Below are positions 56,974-64,000 of a DNA stretch of 64,000 bases, one piece after another. Position 1 is the first letter of the stretch; every line of letters begins with the position of its first letter. This DNA comes from Nereocystis luetkeana (taxonomy: Eukaryota; Sar; Phaeophyceae; Laminariales; Laminariaceae). The notes beneath the pieces were generated by a model, which was given only the letters and a program-made list of their open reading frames with translations, was not told where the DNA came from and ran no database searches. Both the position numbers and the translations under genes were made by a program. The DNA is taken from positions 1,641,501-1,705,500 of the forward strand of contig JARUPZ010000006.1 of NCBI GenBank assembly GCA_031213475.1, written 5' to 3'.

Positions 56974-58053
56974 ATGAGAACAAAATCGTGGCCCCTTTTT
57001 GCCCTAACCACATATTTGCCGGCCTTTCAGCTATGGGCACCAATCGACGTAGCTGGCGGGATGGCGGTGGTCCGCAGCCCGGACGGTGCCCGTAGCTCCC
57101 ATGACAATTCCGCAAGAGAACCGCCGCAGCCCAGAGCCCGAGCTGCCACTGCCACCACCGCCGCCCTCACCACGTTCCTCTCACCACGAACGCCTGCGTC
57201 AGCCACGACCAAATCCCAGACCCAGACCTCGACCCCGACACCAGTTTGTCATTCCCGGCCTGCGATACCTTCCCCACCAATAGCACGCCGAGCCGCGCGC
57301 AAGCTGCCCCGTGCCATGCCCGCCATGAGGGCAGGGGTGGTCCTCTCGACGGGAGATGGGGACAGCCTGGCCGGAGTGGGCGGTGTCAGCCTATGGCTCG
57401 ACATGCGAACGTCGCCCCTCCCGGCCGCGCAGACCCTCCGGGCCCTCTACGACGACCTGCGGGACCGAGAACTCGCGCTCGGGCGCAGCCCAGACGACCC
57501 CGACTGGGCCCTGCGGCGCGTGCCTAACCCTGTCGGGGCGCTGCTGTACGCGTCCGAGTCTGGGGGGAGACCGGCAGAGGAGATGAAGGCGCTCGGGGGC
57601 GCGCTCCCCTGCTTCCAGCTGGGGAACGACAGCAACGACGTGTTGGAGGTGCCGAGCGGGGATGTTGTTGGGGTTGGGATAGACCCCGTAGAAGGTGGGG
57701 AGAGTGGAGGAGCGGGGGCGGGACCGGCCATGGCGGCTGTGGCTGCGGCGCAGCAGATAGGTGGGGGTGACTTCGTTGTTCTGCGGGGAGTGAGACCGTC
57801 TGCCTGGGAAGGGGCGGACATGACGACCGTTTTGCAGATAGCGGTGAGCGCCTGCGCGGGCTCGGGGAAGACGCTCGTCGTCAGCGTGCGTAGCGTGGGG
57901 CAGCTGCACGACGCCGCGATGGCGGCGCTAGCGGCCTCGCAGACGCAGGTGCTTGGCCGAGGCGTCGACGAAGGGCCGGAGACGGGTGCTACTGTAGTCT
58001 TGCTGATTGAGCCCGTGCCTGAGCTTTGGGAAGCCGGCCTGCTGTACCTGTGA
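56974..58053 (+). CDS. Uncharacterised GC-rich protein, single long ORF
   Basis: 359 codons, ending in TGA at 58051-58053. I do not recognise the family. Residues 1-29 have a basic then hydrophobic start. Residues 45-112 are Pro/Ala/Arg/Thr low complexity. From about residue 115 on the sequence is globular-looking: LWLDMRTS, then a charged helix-like YDDLRDRELALGRS, WALRRVPNPVGALLYASE, DFVVLRGVRP, LVVSVRSVGQLHD, and a C-terminal VVLLIEPVPELWEAGL. Third positions are mostly G or C, unlike surrounding DNA, which supports coding. A good splice acceptor (ccggcctttcag, ending 57030) lies in frame at residue 20, so this may be the last exon of a longer gene rather than a complete one. Methionines 30, 115 and 118 are alternative starts. 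Confidence 0.6.
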   Translation: MRTKSWPLFALTTYLPAFQLWAPIDVAGGMAVVRSPDGARSSHDNSAREPPQPRARAATATTAALTTFLSPRTPASATTKSQTQTSTPTPVCHSRPAIPSPPIARRAARKLPRAMPAMRAGVVLSTGDGDSLAGVGGVSLWLDMRTSPLPAAQTLRALYDDLRDRELALGRSPDDPDWALRRVPNPVGALLYASESGGRPAEEMKALGGALPCFQLGNDSNDVLEVPSGDVVGVGIDPVEGGESGGAGAGPAMAAVAAAQQIGGGDFVVLRGVRPSAWEGADMTTVLQIAVSACAGSGKTLVVSVRSVGQLHDAAMAALAASQTQVLGRGVDEGPETGATVVLLIEPVPELWEAGLLYL

Positions 58054-59242
58054 TGCTGCAGCCATGACGCACTGCTGATCGGTGTCGGTGTGAGATGGTA
58101 TGCTTTCAAACAACTTTACGACGGCTTGCGCACGTTTGTTTTTCGCTCAAAGGGCACGAAAAGACTGCTTGCTGTCCCTCTGTATCCCCGCTGTCGGCAT
58201 GCTTTGTCAGTCCATGTGGCTCAGAGATGGAGAGGAGTCGCACTCCGCGGCTACCAACCCTAACACCTTTGTCCGGAGTGAATGCTTCTGAAGTATTTTT
58301 TTCCAGGGTTGATTGTGATTGTATCGGGCGTACGGTAGTGGCCTGGAGAAAGATGTAACATGGGCACGTGGGTTCGGATCAATAAGGTTTGAATCAGTAA
58401 TCTTCGTGTCCCGGCGGCTGGTGTTGTGTTACGTGTCTCGAATGATAAATTACCAGGCACATAGCTTAGAATTATTTGTATTGGTGTTTACTCTTCACCT
58501 CTTTTGAGACTTGAGATGGAGAACATGTCGCCAAATGTGACGACTACAGCGTCGGCCGCAAACAACGCAACCTTGGCTGAGCTGGGGTGTACGGGGTGCG
58601 TCCATAGTGTAGCGTGGGGGGGTACGTGCGACACTCGCGCAGCACGATACTACTACTTGTACTGCCGTGCATTCGCATTACCATACGTAGACTGCTGCTA
58701 TTATTGGTAAAGGCCGCACTTCTCCTTTTGACTCATGCCTCGGTGGGGTTGCGCGTGTTTTTTTTCTGAAGGTCCTCGCTTAAGGATCTTTTGGACTGCT
58801 ATTAGCATACCTCACCCAAAACTTGATTTTGAGATATAATGAGAGCTTCTCACGATGAACCATCCCGTAGTCTGGTTGTATCACGAAAAATGATGTAAAA
58901 AACTATAGGTATCCCAACGGTATATCAACGGTATTCCAACGGTATTATATATAGATCTTCAGTTGAGGAACCCCGTTTGTTTTTGACAAAAAACGCTACC
59001 CGGCCTCCCCTCCCCCCCCCCATCCCAACTATCTCCCCACTCGGCCTCTGTCGTAGCCTTTTTAGGCCGCTATACTATAGCCAAGTCAAAAGGGTTGAAC
59101 AGGCAAAGACAAACACAACAGGGTACCTTGTTGGTTATGGTCTACGCTCGTGCTCTTGGTGTTGAAACGGCCACAGCGATGTAGGGCCAAAGGTACTACA
59201 TACGAGGCCGGTCTTTCTTTACGCGTCAAGGCCTTTTTGACC
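58054..59242. other. Downstream intergenic region, no feature recognised
   Basis: No supportable ORF. C run at about 59011-59020. Confidence 0.4.
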
Positions 59243-59339
59243 TCAACCCTTTTAGGACCGCAGCCCCGTTTCGGGGACAAACTAGTTGGAATTTGAATCG
59301 TTTGTCCCCAAAACGGGACTCCAGTACTAAAGGTGTTAA
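59243..59339. mobile_element. MITE-B copy
   Basis: CAACCCTTTTAGGACCGCAG and GGGACTCCAGTACTAAAGGTG-TTAA. Confidence 0.88.
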
Positions 59340-59403
59340 TGTGCTACTGTACTGTAGTTTTAGTGCAGGAGCGGTCAGTCAAGGGGTCATACTACTACTA
59401 CTA

Positions 59404-59988
59404 CTACGGAGGACCATAGTTGAAGGGACCAAATATTGCTAATAAAATGGTTAAACATATAGGTTTTTATGTATACCATAGGTCCTATCAACTTTGGCCC
59501 CCCGTAATACTACTACTACTACTACTACTACCACTACTACTACTACCACTACTACTACTACTACCACTACTACTACTACTACCACTACTACTACTACTAC
59601 CACTACTACTACTACCACTACTACTACTACTACTACTACCACTACCACTACTACTACTACCACTACTACTACTACTACCACTACTACTACGACTACTACG
59701 ACTACTACTACACTACTACTATTATACTACCACGGAGGACCATAGTTAATGGGACCAAATATTGCTAATAAAAATGGTTAAACATATAGGTTTTTATGTA
59801 TACCATAGGTCCTATCAACTTTGGTCCCCCGTAATACTACTACTACTGCTACCACTACTACTACTACTACTACTATTATACTACCACGGAGGACCATAGT
59901 TAATGGGACCAAATATTGCTAATAAAAATGGTTAAACATATAGGTTTTTATGTATACCATAGGCCCTATCAACTTTGGTCCCCCGTAA

Positions 59989-60022
<34 letters not shown>

Positions 60023-60048
60023 GCTACCACTACTACTACTACTACTAC
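59404..60048. repeat. (ACT)n array with three embedded MITE-A copies
   Basis: MITE-A copies at 59404-59509, 59727-59836 and 59880-59990 are separated by ACT/ACC triplet runs. All three share the variants CACGGAGG/TACGGAGG and ATTGCTAATAAAA, and the last two are almost identical. A MITE-plus-microsatellite unit therefore probably duplicated as one. Confidence 0.88.
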
Positions 60049-60919
60049 TGTAGCATATTTGTGAAGGACACGCCGCGAGCGCCGCATTAATACATTAATA
60101 CTTGGCAAATGTTCGAATGTAAACTTCAAAGTATACATTTATACGAAAGTGCGTACCGGCTGAAAAACATATCACATTCAGGTGTCTCAACACCACCCAC
60201 CTGTACCACTCCAGAATGTCTGTCTTGTGGCTACCGGTACTTGCGACTATTAATATTAGCTTCTTATGGCCAAACCTCGTGTCTATAACAACACACTTAT
60301 TATGATGCCACCAGGATCGGGTTTCCGATTTCCGACTCTGGAAATATTCCGATTCCCGACCCCTCCGTCCGCTCATTTGCTGGAATATCCGATCAGAGGC
60401 GACTGTCGACTTGTTGACGACCCCAACATCGTGCCAGGTGCCCGGTAGATCCCATGGTAAACTCCAATGTAAATCCCCTAGTCAGAGGGTCGATGCCAAT
60501 CCCATAATCCAAATTCTGTTGTAAACCCCTGTGGTACAAAACAGAAATAATGTCATAGTGGTATATGCTCTAATGCATGTCATTACAACGCAGACGTGCA
60601 AAAAAAATGGCGATGATGTGCTCGGAGGATATATGAGCTTTTCCGTGTGATGTGACATGTTGTTGAATCTTCCACATACCGGAATGATCAAATAGTAGAT
60701 CAGATCTCCGCCCACGGTCTACTTACAGATATTTCGGGGAAGATAACAGTCTTGGAGGTAAAACCGGGGGGCCACGATACACAAAAAAGGGGCAACCTCT
60801 GCAAATGAACCCAGTCAGTGCGTAACGGCGGCCGACGTATCGCGCAGCTTGCACAGCTGAGTATCGGCTCATCATGCTGTCGGACTCACAGCGCTGCTGC
60901 AGCTGTTCTCAATGCGCTA
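60049..60919. other. Intergenic, no feature recognised
   Basis: One CTATTAATATTAG site at about 60248; otherwise nothing supportable. Confidence 0.4.
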
Positions 60920-61086
60920 TGTTCTGCAGATGCTCGCATCTGTATGATCTAGTTTATGTGGCCGGGTCGGCGCCACATAATCTGCATGGTCTTAGCACGT
61001 ATTTCTTGGGCTGGATGTGTGCTGTAGATATCCTAAACATACCATAGCGGCAGGTTAGGATCTAGAGTATTCACAGTAGATCGTGA
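60920..61086 (+). mobile_element. GATC-MITE, partial copy
   Basis: CTGTATGATCTAGTTTATGT, TTTCTTGGGCTGGATGTGTG and GCGGCAGGTTAGGATCTAG follow the order of 36720-36880. Confidence 0.65.
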
Positions 61087-61095
61087 TGTTTCCCA

Positions 61096-61530
61096 TAAGG
61101 GTGTGTCTTAACCCCCCCCAGAGAGCATTGGAACGAGCCGAATGGAATATTATTTGCCGCATGAATTGGTGTTGATTGGTTGTGGGAAACGAATAGATTC
61201 AGTGCAGCCCGAGAAAAACAGTTTATCTAGGAAGAGGAAGAAGAAGTGTTGCACCCCTTTTTCTTGTTTGGGAGGACCGAACGGCCCGACCGAACGGGAA
61301 CAAATAGCAGATTCTTTTATGTAGATGGACACCACCGAAGACTATGTGGATACCAATTGGTCGTGGCATGTGCAAAAGATACCGTTCGTGCCGATTCGGC
61401 TGGCGAGGCCCAGGATTCTGCGTGGACCCAAACACGTATTATTAGATAGGAACGGAACGAATGACCACGAGCAGCCTCGTTCCGTTCCGCTCGTTCCCAT
61501 GCTCTCTGGGAGGGTTAAGACACACCCTAA
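61096..61530. mobile_element. Foldback element, about 45-bp inverted ends
   Basis: The left end AGGGTGTGTCTTAACCC, then CAGAGAGCATTGGAACGAGC, is mirrored at the right end (GCTCGTTCCCATGCTCTCTG, then GGGTTAAGACACACCCT). About 430 bp in all, without a transposase. Family unknown; no clear target duplication. Confidence 0.75.
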
Positions 61531-62556
61531 GTAGATGTTCCCTCTCGGCCTCGGGAGGCAACCTCGCACGCGCCATTTTTGGGGGCAGTGCCACTTTTTT
61601 TTTTCACAAATTGGGCAAAATACGATTAACCGTATATCGTACATCATCAGTGGTATGTTTTAGAACTATGAGATGTTGAGCAAGAGAACCATACAGATTC
61701 CACCAGGGATACTTCTCGCGCGCAAAAAACAAACTTGCCATACAGATCCCACCACCCGGCGAAAATCACACATCTAGACTATGTAGATTATGAAAACCAG
61801 GAATATGTTAGCCCCGAAAGATCAAGATCGAGGCTTGGGGATCTGACCATAGGGGATATGATCTGCGTGATCTGTCTCTGTTTTGAGAAAACTGGACATT
61901 TGAGAGTCCGGAAATAAATGCCCTACACACTCTTATGCCACCGAGTCGGGACCTGGTGGGTACTCGTACTGCGGGGGAGCTGCGGAAAAGACTGGTTCTT
62001 GTTCGGGGGGTTTGCTTTTGAGCTCTTAAATTTCAGCCGACGAGAGCTACCCGGGCGAGTGACCACCTGCTTTCTTGGCAGTCACAAGTTTTTATCGTTT
62101 TTCGACCTCAGCGATGTGCACCGCCGTGGGATCCTTCGCTACTCTTCGATAACTACTGTACGTATTTTTGCGTCCATTTTTCTCGAGTGAGGTACAGAGC
62201 CACTCGCCCGAGCGGCGTAAGCGCGGTAGGCAGTGAAAATGATGGCATCATACCCCCTCCCCCTACGGTAGCACGGGTCGAAATCATCCCGTTTGTGATC
62301 ACGATACTGGCTGACTCCGTGTTTGGCGGCTGATGTTGCATAAGAAAGAGGCCCATAAGAACTGCAGCCTGATGCTCCCGGGGGAACTCAGGTTCGGGGT
62401 GCCGATATCTCTTAAGATTGGTGTTGAACTCACCTTTTCTGAATCAAGAAGTCTATAGTAGCCTGGGTTACCTTGGATTCTTATTGGAGTGCCGGTAGTG
62501 TACATCAACCTGGTATGCTTCTTCGGTGACAGGTATATTACCTGTTCTTGTACACT
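61531..62556. other. Intergenic, no gene recognised
   Basis: A weak GATC-rich stretch lies at about 61745-61885. A 90-codon frame at 61918-62190 has no recognised domain. Confidence 0.35.
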
Positions 62557-62651
62557 TCACTCTTTTAGTACTGCACTACACATAAACCGAAATCATACTT
62601 CAATTCCGGGTGTTTTGCCCCCACGGTGGGAGTGCGGTCTTAAAGGGGTTA
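62557..62651. mobile_element. MITE-B copy (degraded)
   Basis: CACTCTTTTAGTACTGCA and GGAGTGCGGTCTTAAAGGGG-TTAA; the centre has diverged. Confidence 0.55.
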
Positions 62652-63100
62652 AACACGCCTAACAAGGAACGGGAAAACCAGTTGGTCCCGGTTGAATCTC
62701 TTATTTGGGATATGGGTGCGGTGTACACTAACTTCAGCATAAAGACTGTCGATGTTTCTTGTTTTCCTGCAAATATCAGTGTTATTCCTTAGGTATCCTG
62801 TACTACTATTAATATTAATACTGTAGGGGGATATAGCAGCAGTACGTTTACAACAACGATTAGCAGAGGGAAGGGAGAGATCATTTCAGATCGGAGAAAC
62901 AAGCTTCCCTGTCGCCACAAGCTCGTCCTAGCTTCGTGGGCCATACACCCCTCAGCGCAAGCAACAACAGCCGAAAACGGGCAGACAACAACGACTGCTA
63001 GTATTGGCACAGAGTACGAGCAGAGCGACGCAGCAGCAGTAGAAATGGGAGGAACCGAATAATTTTCCGGTAAATTTCAGATCAATAGGAAAGAAGCTAT

Positions 63101-63209
63101 TATCACGGGGGACCATAGTAAATAGCACCTACGGTACACACAAAAACCTATATATTTATATGTTTTTACTAACAACATTTGGTCCTATTTACTATGGGCC
63201 CCCGAAATA
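63101..63209. mobile_element. MITE-A copy
   Basis: TATCACGGGGGACCATAGTA and TTTACTATGGGCCCCCGAAATA; interior TTTTTACTAACAACATTTGG. Confidence 0.88.
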
Positions 63210-63317
63210 CTAGCCCACCACCTCCCCCCCCCGACACTTCGAGCGAGTGCCAACTCAACCGCGCCCCGTACGCAACCAACCCGCTCCATATTACCCCCCC
63301 CCCTACGCAGCAAGGCA

Positions 63318-64000
63318 GGGAGTCACGGTAGGGGAAGATACTGTGTCGGGACTGATGTTTGCGGATGACTTCGTGGGGATATCAGAAACACCCGAAGGAT
63401 TGCAGAAACAAATAGAGAAGGCGCTAGAATGCAGAAGGAATGTAGGGTGACGGCGAGCGTCAAGAAATGCGCAGCAGTTGTTTGTAACGAAGATAAGGTG
63501 AACCCGACAAATTTCAGTTGGACTTGGGGAGATGATAAAGCGCCGATCGTAGACCAGTATACGTACCTTGGCGTAGAGATCTCAAAAGACTGCTCTTGGG
63601 ATACACATATAGCAAAAGTAATAGGAAAGGGTAAATCACACATAGGCAAGATGGATGCGATCGTAACAGACTCGCACCTTGACACCAGGATTAAGAGATG
63701 TATCCTGATGAATGTGATAGTACCAAAGCTAGAATATGCGGGAGAAGTATGGGAAGGGAATGCGAAACTCGTAAGACAGTTGGAAGCAGTACAGATGACA
63801 GCAGCTGAAAGAATCCTAAGATGCTCAAGTACGACTAATAGTACAGTATTAAGAGCAGAACTGGGAATGCACCCACTCAAGACAAATAATGATATGAAAA
63901 AGTCGAAATGGCAATATAAAGTAAGGAACATGCCAAAAAAGAGGTTGCCGGCCATGGTTGATAGAGCTGTATGGGAGAAAGTAACAAAAGGGCGAGCTGG
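63318..64000 (+). mobile_element. Non-LTR retrotransposon reverse transcriptase fragment, 5'-truncated and frameshifted
   Basis: The first frame (from about 63318) gives SGLMFADDFVGIS, with FADD (63358-63369), the RT catalytic motif C in LINE-type enzymes. It stops at TGA 63448-63450. A second frame, offset by one base and open from 63429 to the window edge, carries typical downstream RT/thumb text (VKKCAAVV, YLGVEISKDCSWDTHI, PKLEYAGEVW). Motifs A and B upstream of FADD are missing, so the 5' end is truncated. The copy cannot make a working enzyme as it stands. It or its relatives could be the source of the SINE-mobilising machinery (inference). Confidence 0.85.

Noticed and set aside
59420..59749. 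Poly-Leu/poly-Thr/poly-Val frames
   Set aside because: By-products of the (ACT)n array and embedded MITE-A.

Overview
This window looks like nuclear DNA of a eukaryote with a repeat-rich, intron-rich genome. No prokaryotic gene organisation is visible: there are no operons or Shine-Dalgarno starts, and coding sequence is split by GT-AG introns. The best guess for lineage is a stramenopile alga, possibly a brown alga. This rests on the cysteine-rich LNR/Notch-type modules (GDGxCDxxNNxxEC + DGGDCC), which are frequent in such genomes; it is an inference, not a proof.

Only three protein genes and one broken retroelement ORF can be supported. (1) Positions 1-4936, minus strand: the 5' part of a secreted-type LNR-repeat protein. 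Three exons (4936-4668, 3021-2686, 689-378) are joined by phase-2 introns that each cut an LNR module in half; the gene runs off the left edge. (2) Positions 56232-27814, minus strand: a complete seven-exon BUB3 (spindle-checkpoint WD40 protein). Its 993-nt CDS, with consistent splice phases and a 330-aa product, is spread over 28.4 kb; intron 1 alone is 16.6 kb. (3) Positions 56974-58053, plus strand: a GC-rich ORF of unknown function, head-to-head with BUB3. (4) Positions 63318-64000, plus strand: a 5'-truncated, frameshifted non-LTR reverse transcriptase fragment with the FADD motif.

The rest is repeats, many in families with several copies here. MITE-A (about 109 bp, termini TTACGGGGGACC, TA-flanked) has about 17 copies. 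MITE-B (about 97 bp, near-palindrome with ends CCCTTTTAGGACCGCAG, often TTAA-flanked) has about 15. Three tRNA-headed SINE families (SINE-1, -2, -3) share a central core but have different heads. Other families are a GATC-rich family (GATC-MITE), an unclassified family (repeat C), a family R3 and several foldbacks. One 1.8-kb element (8124-9920) has terminal inverted repeats and a perfect 8-bp target-site duplication, as expected for hAT. Tandem arrays include (CAA)n, (CCCAT)n, (ACT)n, a 36-bp minisatellite, CCCTT, GGTCGG, GTAT and GGGTACCC types. Two multi-copy segmental duplications occupy 17.9-20.1 and 20.7-22.8 kb.

Layout: 0-5 kb LNR gene; 5-8 kb intergenic repeats; 8.1-9.9 kb hAT-like element; 10-24 kb intergenic repeats and duplications; 24.7-27.8 kb C-rich strand-skewed region just beyond the BUB3 3' end; 27.8-56.2 kb BUB3 with repeat-filled introns; 57-58 kb unknown gene; 58-64 kb intergenic repeats ending in the retroelement. 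Two short motifs, TACCAGGTACCTGGTA and CTATTAATAG, recur far more often than chance across the non-coding parts and are not explained by any one repeat family.
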